From Petrosia ficiformis (lineage: Eukaryota > Porifera > Demospongiae > Haplosclerida > Petrosiidae): a DNA stretch of 64,000 nucleotides. Below are positions 35,459-46,200 of the stretch, one piece after another. Made by a program: the position numbers and the translations under genes. The stretch is from NCBI GenBank assembly GCA_947044365.1, contig OX345653.1, positions 3,543,501-3,607,500 of the forward strand, given 5' to 3'. Numbering within the stretch: the stretch's first letter is position 1; the number at the start of each line of letters is the position of its first letter. A model generated the notes under the pieces. The model was not told where the DNA came from, ran no database searches, and saw only the letters and a list, made by a program, of their open reading frames with translations.

Positions 35459-38400
35459 AGGAGGCAGGGATGGATGAGGCTACAAGATAATCCATGTCTA
35501 ACAACAAAGAATATTTGGCTATCCTCCTCTTCTTAAATTCTAAGTAAAGGCCTTTTATGCAGTCCACACTTTACATGTAGCTTGTGTTCTGTAATATACA
35601 ATAGTACTGCTACATTGTAATACATGTATTATATTCACACATAATGAAGCAAAGGCAGGTCGTCTGCCATTGATACATGTGTACAAGAATCGTTTAAACT
35701 AAACATAAACTTCAATTCAACATGGCTGACTGATCTTGGTCATTCAACAGGAATTCGTTATCATGCTTTACAGAGAGCAGCATGAGATATGATGTATAGT
35801 TTGTATCACGAAAACGAAACATATACGAAAGGTCCAAGAAAAATCCAGACGTGTTGAAGATTTTTCTAGGATGTTCGAAATACATGTAGGTACATGTACT
35901 GTACATTATCAAATGCACATGTACATGTAGTACTAATTACATATGTATAATTGTATGTACATATATGTACAAGTATTCTGTTACATTCATCACTTCAGTC
36001 CAGTTGTGATGGAATACAAATGAGATATCCAACTTGTTCAATCAATCCACCAGTGGTCTTGAGTTTCATAAGTCTTTGAGAGAAAAATGGAGGCAGCAAA
36101 AATAAAAAGACATTTGTTGATCACAAATAATGGTGATGAATATTATAGAAATGTGGAGAATCCATGAGAGGGTTAGATGAAGACATTCAGAAACTTGAAT
36201 TATCTGTGAGAATATCCAGTGCTGCTTTGCACAATGGAAAGAAAGTCCATATTCCCAGAACTTTAGCCGACAAACACTGCAGTGCATATACATATGTGTA
36301 TGTGTGTGTACTGACTAAATGTACTGTACATTCCACAGGTACTAACACAAATACACACACATTACAGAAAATAATAAACACACCTTCAGTATGTCCAACA
36401 ATTGTAAAATAAGTAAAACAGTGACACACACACTTATCCAGAGGATGTAGTTCTTTCATTCAGAATCGAAAGTAATTGCAAACAAGTATAATTTATCACA
36501 CACAATGGACACTTACCGGGTCAAGAAGAGCTGCCGCCACAGAAGCCATTCCTAGCGATGGCTGAATGTGACTATTGGCAGCAATGAAGAGGGAATAAGA
36601 GCATTGCCAAGAAATATAACACAAACAGTGAACAACTATTGGTTACCATGACAACATATAAAATACTACATTTTACAATACACGAACATGTAGATTATAA
36701 GTATTGTAACAAAGAATAGCCAAATACTAATTAATATGCGTTATCACAATCTATGGCTCACAAGCCAAATACTTCCATCAACACTATAAAAAAATATTAA
36801 ATTTCTTGATAACAGTAAACATAAAGGTAGTGTATACAGACCCAGTACCAGTTCTTCATATATAAAATGTTACTTAATTCTACCTAGGGACAAACACTTG
36901 ATCCTAGTGTTTAGAGTTTATCAAAAAATGATTTGGGATTAAACACAAGATAAAGAAATCCACTTATCTCCCCATTAATTGGAGGTGACGCCCTGCAGGC
37001 TTGGAGCCGATTACGATTGTGTAATCCTAATCGTAATCACACCTTCAAAATTTTATGTAATCGTAATCATGCTCTGTAATCATATGTAATCGTCTGATTA
37101 CAGTTGAGCGACTTTTTTCCATTGCTGGAAAAATCTTTAGACCTGAAAGGTGCCTTCTCCATGATGAACTTTTTGAAAAGTTGATGTTCATTAGGTGTAA
37201 TAGTTATTGTTCATAAATCATAAGATATAATAGTTAAAATGTAATAGTTATTGTTCATTTCCTGTTTCCAAGAAAAAAAAATGTATGTAATTGTAATCCT
37301 AATCCTAATCATGGTTTTGTAATCATAATCATAATCAGCATTTTTTGACCGTAATTGTAATCATAATCAGTCTCAGTAATCATGGTGTAATCGTAATCTT
37401 AATCATGTCTTTGTAATCAGCCCCAACCCTGACGCCCTGGCGATGGTTCTGATTTAAAGTTATTGTGGGTTCCTTTTTGATAAGCCACATGTAATTCACC
37501 AGCTATTTCCTCGTGGTAAGTACATTCTAGGGCTGGGACGAAGGTAGAAAAACAACCTTCGAAGCTTCATCAGCAAAAATGAACGAACCTTCGAAGGTTC
37601 GCACATGTTATTATCAATGTTGCTCTTACCTTCTTTGGCAATATAATGCCTCCAAAGCTGGATTATTGCTTTATAATAAGTACTAGTCTTACAGCATCGC
37701 TTGACTGAAAAAATAGGCAGAAACAGCCAACACAGCCTCAAGCCCTCAACTTTTCTGACACACCCACCACACATTTAGATTGCAGAAGTGTGCATGTGCA
37801 AATACTGAAGTGGGCGTGGCAGCAAAGCTTCGAAGGAGAAATTTAGCTTCGAATGCGCAGTAAATGAACGAAGGTTCGAATATTCGAACCTTTTTCCCAG
37901 CCCTAGTACATTCATTGTAAACGAGTTGACTAATTAACACTCGCCCACTTGTGGAGGGTTTACTGTAATCATTTAGAACTAGGTACAGGTTCTGTAAACA
38001 CAACTTTATTCAACAAGATAGTAAAGCTGTTTGATGGTATCAAAATGGAGTTCATATGTGATCATAGACTGTGATACTCATATTATTAGTCCTAGATACA
38101 TACCTGCCCTTCCTTTTTTGTCTTAAGTGATGAAAAACATTCAAAACATCTCTTAGTCTTTTATTATTTTCCTCTATTTTAGCAGCAAGGAATAGACAAG
38201 CCATTGCTGTATACTAAAAGCAGAACAAAAACATGAAAACTACTCTACAGAATCATATGAAGACAACATCAAAATCATTATGGATACAAAACTTTGTACA
38301 CATCATAACACTTGAGATGGAAAGAAAGACCTGAGGCAATGAAAATGAGTTGCCTCAGGTGGGATTTGAACCTACGACACTCTGCACTCCAGATAGATGC

Positions 38401-39131
38401 TCTTACCAACCAAGCAGCCCAGCTGGCAGGGTCCAAATCAAACATCTCATGTACATGTAAATTAATAATTTCAATCAAATGCCTTCAAACTACTATTCAG
38501 CCATTTTGTAAAGGAAGACAAACTAAATCAGGTTTCTTGGTGGATTAATAGTCACTATTTCTTAGATACTACATTAAGCTGACTGCCTAAGCAAAATGGC
38601 CAAATATCAAGTGTTTAAAGTTAATTAATTTAATCAAAATTAGTACAGATCCTTTTTAAAGTAGAAAACTAAATACCTGACATGTATATGGAGCTATTTT
38701 TTGAATCTATTAATCAACCACCTTATGTCATGATAGTAGTAATTTGCATTCACACAAAATGGACTTACATAAAAGTTGAATTTTACAAATGATTTAGCGT
38801 AATAAAAACGATGAAATAGAACTTGTGCAGTAGCCATGGCAGCCTGTGAAATAAACAGAGAACAGTATAAGGATAATAGTCTCACATGGTAATAACTATT
38901 CCAATTAATGCCCATGTTGGTGAATATAAGCTTTTTACAGTTACATACTTGTGGTAGTTTCAGTAGAAGTCCTGCTGATTGAATACATTCACAACCTTTC
39001 ATCCGTAGGTCAATTTCTGTATCATGACACATGCCATCCTTAGATGAGGGCGTATTTCTTAATCTATCTTCAGGGATGACACAATTATAAAGAGTTAACT
39101 TTGTCGAACTGAATTCTTTTAATGGCTCCAT
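31542..39131 (-). CDS. CCNL1: Cyclin L (CDK11-partner cyclin, RS-rich)
   Basis: Twelve exons (38949-39131, 38769-38843, 38104-38213, 35291-35375, 35195-35233, 34640-34704, 34486-34585, 34365-34427, 33269-33364, 32934-33009, 32787-32862, 31542-32145) give 523 residues. First cyclin box: [64 protein letters not shown]. Second box: [57 protein letters not shown]. The C-terminus is basic and His/Arg/Ser-rich ([20 protein letters not shown]), as in cyclin L, which works with CDK11 in transcription-coupled splicing. The 2.7-kb intron 35376-38103 holds two hAT-type MITEs and a possible poison exon. One gene serves for the two vertebrate paralogues, so the symbol is by family. Confidence 0.9.
33540..34306. 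mobile_element. GTTCTGCCCA MITE, copy interrupted by a piggyBac-type MITE
   Basis: Outer element, with GTTCTGCCCAGGATATTTAG at the left and ATGGGCAAAAC at the right, matching 9460-9620 on both sides of the insertion at 33615-34252. It lies in the cyclin L intron between exons 34365-34427 and 33269-33364. Confidence 0.8.
33615..34252. mobile_element. piggyBac-type MITE with TTAA duplication
   Basis: CCCTTTCCCGAC at the left is exactly inverted as GTCGGGAAAGGG at the right, with TTAA on both sides (33611-33614, 34253-34256). It is 638 bp with no transposase frame. The left subterminal region repeats GACCAATGACGC and includes a 22-bp perfect palindrome centred on GCGTTAACGC at about 33676-33697. 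The TTAA duplication and CCCTTT ends are diagnostic of piggyBac-like elements. Confidence 0.9.
34990..35075 (+). mobile_element. tRNA-like SINE fragment
   Basis: TTAGCTCACTGGTAAAAGC resembles box A and GGGTTTGTATCCCAGT box B, but no acceptor stem pairs the ends. It is therefore read as a tRNA-derived SINE or pseudogene in a cyclin L intron. Confidence 0.6.
35376..35460. repeat. (GA)n tract forming the polypyrimidine tract of a cyclin L acceptor
   Basis: Pure GA on the plus strand; on the coding strand it is an unusually long (CT)n immediately before the acceptor of exon 35291-35375. Confidence 0.9.
36517..36571 (-). other. Candidate poison exon of cyclin L
   Basis: A 55-nt segment with acceptor (…caatag) and donor (gtaagtg) lying in the long intron between the exons 38104-38213 and 35291-35375. 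It keeps the incoming phase and reads [19 protein letters not shown], but its length shifts the next exon into a frame that stops after about nine codons (…FNCTNGLCW). Skipping it gives the normal cyclin fold. Splicing of this segment is inferred only. Confidence 0.35.
36996..37431. mobile_element. hAT-type MITE with 8-bp target duplication ACGCCCTG
   Basis: Starts CAGGCTTGGAGCCGATTAC and ends GTAATCAGCCCCAACCCTG, an imperfect 19-bp inverted repeat, flanked on both sides by ACGCCCTG (36988-36995, 37432-37439). The interior is full of short TAATCGTAATC reiterations in both orientations. Non-coding, in the cyclin L intron. Confidence 0.9.
37528..37905. mobile_element. hAT-type MITE with 8-bp target duplication GTACATTC
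   Basis: Starts TAGGGCTGGGACGAAGGT and ends AACCTTTTTCCCAGCCCTA, flanked by GTACATTC on both sides (37520-37527, 37906-37913). It shares the AACCTTCGAAGGTTCG palindrome with the element at 19216-19603, though the termini differ. In the cyclin L intron. Confidence 0.9.
38330..38460 (-). mobile_element. tRNA-derived SINE or tRNA pseudogene
   Basis: On the minus strand, CTTGGTTGGTAAGAGCATC (box A) and GTAGGTTCAAATCCCACC (good box B and T-arm) end in TGAGGCAAC. The acceptor stem and anticodon arm do not pair convincingly, so I do not call a functional tRNA. Confidence 0.6.
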
Positions 39132-39375
39132 TGTATCGCCTACAGTTGAAATGAGGTAGTTAAGAGGGGTGGACTATTATTAATACTCTTCTTACCTTAT
39201 TTTTGAAGAAGGTACTAAAGCGTCACCTCCAAACAAAACCACAACGTATGTATGACGCAATTCTGAGCATGCGCAGAATTTAATTGAATGTTTAGTGAGT
39301 TAGGAGGAGAATAAGTAAGCGCCAATTTGAAGGGGAAGGCGAGAAGTGTTTTTGTTGAGTATAAAAACTTGAAAG
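39132..39375. promoter_or_regulatory. Bidirectional promoter region, cyclin L / H2A.Z
   Basis: 244 bp between divergent start codons, GC-richer than its flanks, with TGAGCATGCGCAGAATTT and a GCGCCAAT element. The TATAAAA ten bases before the H2A.Z start is too close to act as a TATA box for a normal leader. Confidence 0.6.
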
Positions 39376-39756
39376 ATGCCAGGAGGTAAAGCAGGTAAAG
39401 ATGCCAAGGTCAAGGCTAAAGCAATTTCTAGATCAGCTCGTGCTGGGTTACAATTTCCTGTTGGTCGTATTCACAGGCATTTGAAAAAGCGCACTACAAG
39501 CCATGGCCGTGTTGGTGCTACTGCTGCAGTCTACAGTGCTGCAATCTTAGAGTATCTCACTGCTGAAGTTCTTGAGTTGGCAGGAAACTGTAGCAAAGAT
39601 CTAAAAGTAAAACGTATAACTCCCCGCCATTTACAATTGGCCATCAGAGGAGATGAAGAATTAGATTCTCTTATTAAAGCAACAATCGCAGGAGGAGGTG
39701 TACTACCACACATCCACAAGAGTTTGCTAACAAAGAAGACCACCAAACCACAGTAG
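39376..39756 (+). CDS. H2AZ: Histone variant H2A.Z
   Basis: 126 residues, single exon. H2A.Z replaces H2A in nucleosomes at promoters and regulatory sites. The family signature is almost intact: GGKAGKD at the start, [55 protein letters not shown], and the acidic-patch and docking part [17 protein letters not shown]. It differs from canonical H2A at exactly those H2A.Z-specific positions ([27 protein letters not shown]). The short tail TKKTTKPQ and a Cys in AGNCSKDLK are lineage-specific. The lack of introns contrasts with every other gene here and may indicate an old retrocopy or secondary intron loss. Confidence 0.97.
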   Translation: MPGGKAGKDAKVKAKAISRSARAGLQFPVGRIHRHLKKRTTSHGRVGATAAVYSAAILEYLTAEVLELAGNCSKDLKVKRITPRHLQLAIRGDEELDSLIKATIAGGGVLPHIHKSLLTKKTTKPQ

Positions 39757-39796
39757 ACTCTACATGTAATACTCTCATATCTTTCCATTTTATTCT

Positions 39797-39802
39797 ATTA
39801 AA
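39797..39802 (+). terminator. Poly(A) signal ATTAAA of H2A.Z
   Basis: Common variant hexamer 41 bp after the stop codon. I see no histone stem-loop, as expected for a replication-independent variant. Confidence 0.5.
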
Positions 39803-40206
39803 AAACTTTAGATTGTACTATTAAAACGTGCACACACTTTCATTATTTACTATATCAGTTCTGTACTTTGTGTTCTATGTTATCTGGAGGCTTTCTTTGA
39901 GAATTTATGTAAACAAAAGTATGTTTGAAAATGCATGGCAACATGGCAATAATTATATGGGTGTGACCAACCTCCCATAATTAATTAATAATATAATTAT
40001 GCGCGCTTTTTGAAATTATTGGCGGGGGCGGTACATTCAGCAAGAACTGCCCCTTTCTGGAAATTTCAGTTCAAAACGTTTAGTAGTGCACATGGTTGTT
40101 GTTGAAACGTAAAGGAAAGGGGAACTTCTATATAAGGGACTAAACAGCGAGTTAACGTCATATTTACGTCGAATCATCTATTTCTTTGTCTATAGTTTTA
40201 AAAAAG
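39803..40206 (+). promoter_or_regulatory. Intergenic region and promoter of the POM121-like gene
   Basis: About 400 bp between H2A.Z and the next start. It contains GCGCGC and ATTGGCGGGGGCGG near 40001-40030, resembling an E2F site joined to a GC box, about 190 bp upstream of the start codon. Confidence 0.5.
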
Positions 40207-43200
40207 ATGTTCACTAATGTGGGTAAACAGAGTTCTTCAGCTAGTAGGGGTCAACCAAAGACCCCAAAATCTATGGCTACCATGCAAGATGTGAAAGCTC
40301 GACTTAGTTTTAGGTGAGTGGAGTTATGGTATCAATTATTGTGTGGTTTATCTATACCTATGTATGTGACACATTTTTCTTGCCACAGTAGTTCAAATCC
40401 TTGAATTTAGTTGTAGCTGATTAATTTTTCAATCATAATTATATATTATATAATTGTATATATAATTATATATAATTATAGTAAAAAAAACAGATATATC
40501 TGTGAAAAAAAATCAGCCACACACAATGAGTGTGACCTATGGCCTAATCTATAGTTGTCGTCATGTATAGGAACATTTCCACTCTAAATGTCTTCATCTG
40601 TGTATTGTTGACACCAAGGCATAGATACATAAGGGAATAGGTTAGAAATGGAAGCTCAATATAGTTTCACTACATAAATATTACCATGATTGTAACATTA
40701 CACTTTAGAGCTTCTGTGAACATATGTATTATTTAAATGACTTATAATAACACTAAGTAAAGTAACTGTTCTATTTGGAGAGCACTACTGAGTCAGTAGT
40801 GTTAGCAATTACTGTCCAAGTAAGCAAATGTAAATCTTCACTACACCACAAGAAGCTAATATAACTTGTACATGATCCAATCCCTCACTTTCATGTATCT
40901 ATGACCTAAGTGACTAAACAATAATATAAAGGTCATTCACATTCACCATGACCTCAGGAAAATGTTCATAAATTTAGTTTGGAATGACCAACAATCTTTT
41001 TTCCTGCACCATTTTCATATATATGTAATTATCCTTCCTGTGTATGTCAAATTTAAATCCATTACTTCATTATTGAGTTACAGTATAATCTATTAACCTT
41101 ATGACATTAAACTATATACTATATTACATATTACGTCAGCACATACTACATGTAATTTTGAGGTCATCGTGAATGTGAACAGACATTAGTATAATGTCTG
41201 TAAGATGAATTACGATTGTGGATGACTAAATTGAAAATAAGAAATAATTGGTTTCAACCATGCAACAGCAAATATTGTAAGTGACGGGAAGCCTTTTTGA
41301 TCATCAAATGGGAGGAGTTTCCTGCATTAATTTACTTAATTGGGCTAATTACTTCCGCTGATTTTAATCGATTATCAATCAATTTGAAGTTAGAGTTCAG
41401 AATCTCAGTTGATTCCCAGCCCTATTTTCATGTAAGTATTAACAAATGGCCTTTTTTTCACTTTGAGCTCAAAATTCTAGTTTTGATTTCCAAATGGACG
41501 ATTTTCTGAAATTATTTTAGACTCTTGAACTATGCAGTCATTATCATTACAATGTTGCTACACATGTTTGTCCAATATAATGTTTTTATTGAGCTACACA
41601 GAAAACTATGTATGTAGTAACAACAATATGTGTTAAGTGCATGTGATACTACATGTACGTATTTCAACCAAACATATGTCAACTTCATGACTATGTAAGT
41701 AATTCTACACATAGTGCATGTAGATAGACCTCTTCCTAACATGAAGTTACACATTTATGGACATGTACATGTATCATGTGATTAATCACACCCTCTCCAT
41801 ACATTAATCTACATGTACATGAGTCTCATGTAACCACACCCTCTCCATACATTAATCTACTCATACATGTACACAAGTCTCGTGTAACCACACCCTCTCC
41901 ATACATTAATCTACATGTACATGAGTCTCGTGTAACCACACCCTCTCCATACATTAATCTACATGTACATGAGTCTCGTGTAACCACACCCTCTCCATAC
42001 ATTAATCTACATGTACATGAGTCTCGTGTAACCACACCCTCTCCATACATTAATCTACATGTACATGAGTCTCATGTAACCATACCCTCTTCATACATTA
42101 ATCTACATGTACATGAGTCTTGTGTAACCACACCCTCTCCCTACATTAATCTACATGTACATGTACATGAGTCTTGTGTAACCACACCCTCTCCATACAT
42201 TACTCCACACGTACATGGATCTCATGTAACCACACCCTCTCCATACATTAATCTACATGTACATGAGTCTTGTGTAACCACACCCTCTCCATACATTAAT
42301 CTACATGTACATGCATAGAAGACACTAGCCTCAGGTTACCAGGTCCTCTCCCCTACACAAGACATTATATAGACATTTACACATATTTATATAGACAGTT
42401 GTCTCGTGTACCCATGTCTGTATGGAAGAGCAAATGAGGAGACTGCTGTCAAATTACAATAATATTTCTAGTGGACGGGTTCCCATACCATTTGGGAGTG
42501 GTATAGGACTGAGCTCAATGTGATTTAACAGTTTTTCTTGTTATTTTATTACAGTGCTACTCGATCTCCTCTTTTTAATCGTTCCAGTGTTTCCAGAATC
42601 TCTCCTTCTGTACTCACATCTCCATATAACAATCATCGTCTGGGTGACTATCACATGTCACGTCAGAACCCTGCAGTTCTTGATCACATGTGCATCGGAG
42701 AGCCTTCTCCGCGAAAAGACTTCATTGGATATAAACGTCCTCTGACACCAACTTTAGAACCAAACAGGTAATGATGTTAAAATTATGCATGTGCTGCAAA
42801 CATTATCACATGTTCACTAAAGAGCACAAAATGACACGCCCTCGATCTGTTCCTGGTTTGGAATGATATGATGATAATTTAGTGTTGTTTTAGTTAACTA
42901 TAACTAAACTATAACCCCTTTTAGTAAGACATTGTGACTTTTAGTTAATTAAACTATAACTAAATTACAAGTCTACGCAATAACTATAGCTAACTAAAAT
43001 GAAAATTGGCCAATAATGGACACTTTTATTTAATTAACTACCGGATACGCAAACAGTTGAATCCAGGCTTTTTTTCTCCTCCATCTTAAGAGCCTGGATA
43101 TGTGGCTAATGTACGATATTACATGTGTATTTTGTATCAATTAATACATAACTACCTTACATTAATCTAGGTTGCCCATGAGTCCAAATGGATCTTTTCC

Positions 43201-46200
43201 TTTAACACGAGCTGGTAGACAGCATTCACTGGTCATGACTTCACTTGTGAAACAAACATTGAACAACAATGGACGTAGTCCTCTTTCTAACAGATCTAGT
43301 CTTGTTCAGTTAGCTGCAAGAGGTAGTCCATTACATACTAATACCAGCCATGTTAGTCCAGTGATTGTAAAACTCTCAGAACCAGAAAAAAAGAATTCTA
43401 AAGTTAGGTATGTTATTTAATTATATTACCAAATTGAAAGTGAAAAGTGCCTACGTGGCATTTTGTGTAACATACATGTACATGTACACATACATGTATG
43501 TGTAGATTCTATTCCTTCTCACATTCAGATTGCAGGTACAGTGTATAGTTTGATGGTGCTTATATTATACACATGTATGTAGTTTGATGTACATGTACAT
43601 GTACATGTACATGTACTTGGATTTAGTGTACATGTACATGTGTACTTGTTTCAATTACATTTGGTTGCATGTACATACTTTGATGTAGTGTACATGTGGT
43701 TGGTTGAAGTACTTTGACTACATGTACATTTGCATAATTAGCTACATGTACTTGATTTTGTGTACATGTACTTGGTTTCATGTACATGTGGTTGGTTGAA
43801 GTACTTTGACTACATGTACATTAACATAATTTAGTTTTATAGGTACACATACTTGATTTTGTGTACATGTACTTGGTTTCATGTACATGTGATTGGTTGA
43901 AGTACATGTACACACTTTGACTACATGTACATGTATATACTTTGATTTAGTGTACATGTACATAGACTACATATACATTTGATATAATTTAGTTTAATGT
44001 CTACTTACTTTGTACTCAGGTCTCCACCCTCTTCTCATGATGATAGTATGAACATTCCTTTTGATCCTTGTGACAAGAATGTAGTAGTGTCAGCCTTGAA
44101 ACAGAAAAGGTATGATTATTGATCAGTCAACTATAACGTGACTTAGCATGAGAATATGAGAATAGGGTAGATAATAATAACAAATGTTTACCATCTATTT
44201 GGTATCCAGGAAGAGTTAATTGCTATATTTGTCTATATAGAAACCTAATTATGTTGTCTTCTTTTGATAGTTTAATGTACGTACATGTACATGTAAGTAT
44301 TTAATTATTATCCAAAGGTGTTATCCACAGTCACATGTATATACATGTAATTATTATCTAAAAGTGTTATCCACAGTCACATGTACATGTATATACATGT
44401 AAGATATTTAATTATTATCCAAAGTTGTTATCCACAGTCACATGTACACTGATACTGTACATGTATAATTATACATGTAAGTATTTAATTATTATCCAAA
44501 GTTGTTATCCACAGTCACATGTATACTGACACTGTACATTTGGTTAACATACATGTACATGTATTTTAGACAAAGCTTTGGTACTGTGCCATTATTCCCA
44601 TACATGGTTTACTTGTATATTAAACTGGACTAGCAAGATTTATGAACACTGTGGCACATGTACCTGCATGTACTAAGTAAGCTAAAGGTCTCTCACAATG
44701 ATCTCAAAAAAATGTTCTAATTTTAGTTTTACCAATAATCTTTTTACCATTATTTAATAATTATCCTTCCCGTTCATTTTTTGTACATCAAATTTCAATC
44801 CATTGCTTCATTATTGAGTTACAATATAATCATGTATTAACCTTATGACATTAAACTATACACTATATTACATATAAGGTCATCACATCATAATTATGAG
44901 ATCATCGTGAATGGGAACAGACTATACTTAATGTACTTCACTATACATATAGTCATGTACTCCAATGTACTTATCATAATATGTTCCAACTTGTAGAAAA
45001 AGATGGTTGAGTTCTGTAACTGTTAGTCCCACTGGAGACAAATCTCCTCTTTATAATAACCTACCTTCATCAAAGAAACAAAGGTATGTGACATACATAT
45101 TATGATATGCAGGTATGAGAAAATTGGAAACAAAAGAAAAGTGAAAATCAGGAACCCGAGAGAATTAGAAACAGCTATGTAGGTTTGAAACTTAATACAA
45201 TCCTACACTCCTCTGGCATCAAAGGCTCCAGGGACTCAGATGGTAAGAGTGCCTGACTGTCAGAAGGTCCTGAGTTCAATCCCTAATCGGATTCCTGACT
45301 TTTCCAGTTTTCCTTTGTTTTTAATTCTCTCATGCCTGTATTATACATCATAATAACACCTTCAGTGTTTTTGATAAGCTCATATGATGCAAAGAGCTTA
45401 TTTGGCACTACAAAAGTTCTTTCTTTGGGCCAGATGGTGCAGTTAATTAAGATTGTATTGTCACTAACAGCATTAACTCTGTTAATTGGCTCAAGATGTA
45501 TTCCCAATGGAGCATAATTAACCATTCTTGAGTCAATTTGGCCCACATGCTTTAAAACATATCAAAAACTCTGCATAAGTCTTATGCAATCCACTTTGCA
45601 TCTTAAACATATAATAGATTATTGGGTTGTTCTAATATGATAACTACATGTATATTTAGGACTACACAGGATGTTTACAATCTACCGTCTCCTGTGCGTG
45701 TGATTAGTGGTCATGTGACAAGTCCAGTAACCAAAAAAAGAGGTTTAACAAGAGATTCATTACAATCTTCAAAGAAAAGCAAACCAGGCAGAACCAAAAG
45801 GTGAGGTCACTTTAGTGTTATGACAATCAGAAATAGTCTTAATCGATATTGAAAAATCTTCTGATTATCAATAACTGTAAGTCTGGGATAATGATTATGC
45901 TAAAAGACATACTTTTCAATCATGTGACAATAAATAATGTATAATATGTAAGTGACAGGAAGCCTTATTGATCATTAAATGGGAGGAGTTTCCTGTATTA
46001 ATTAGCCTAATTACTTCTGCTGATTTTAATCGATTTTCAATCAATTCGAAGTTAGTGATAGTTGATTTCATAATCTGAGCTGATTCCCAGCCCTAGTAAA
46101 TCATCATAACAGGTCTTGTCCAGTTGGAATGTGGTCTCCAATTACCGACACAGACACAGACCGTTTTCAAATATACTAGTGTTGTTTTAGTTTAGCTATA

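Noticed and set aside
36164..36459. Open frames on both strands in the cyclin L intron
   Set aside because: No recognisable domain, no consistent splice signals around them, and low-complexity Thr/Tyr/Val stretches from CA/TA repeats.
38330..38460. Functional tRNA genes here and at 34990-35075
   Set aside because: Box A and box B are recognisable but acceptor and anticodon stems do not pair, so tRNA-derived SINEs are more likely.
39360..39366. TATA box for H2A.Z
   Set aside because: TATAAAA lies about 10 bp before the start codon, too close for a TATA-driven leader of normal length.
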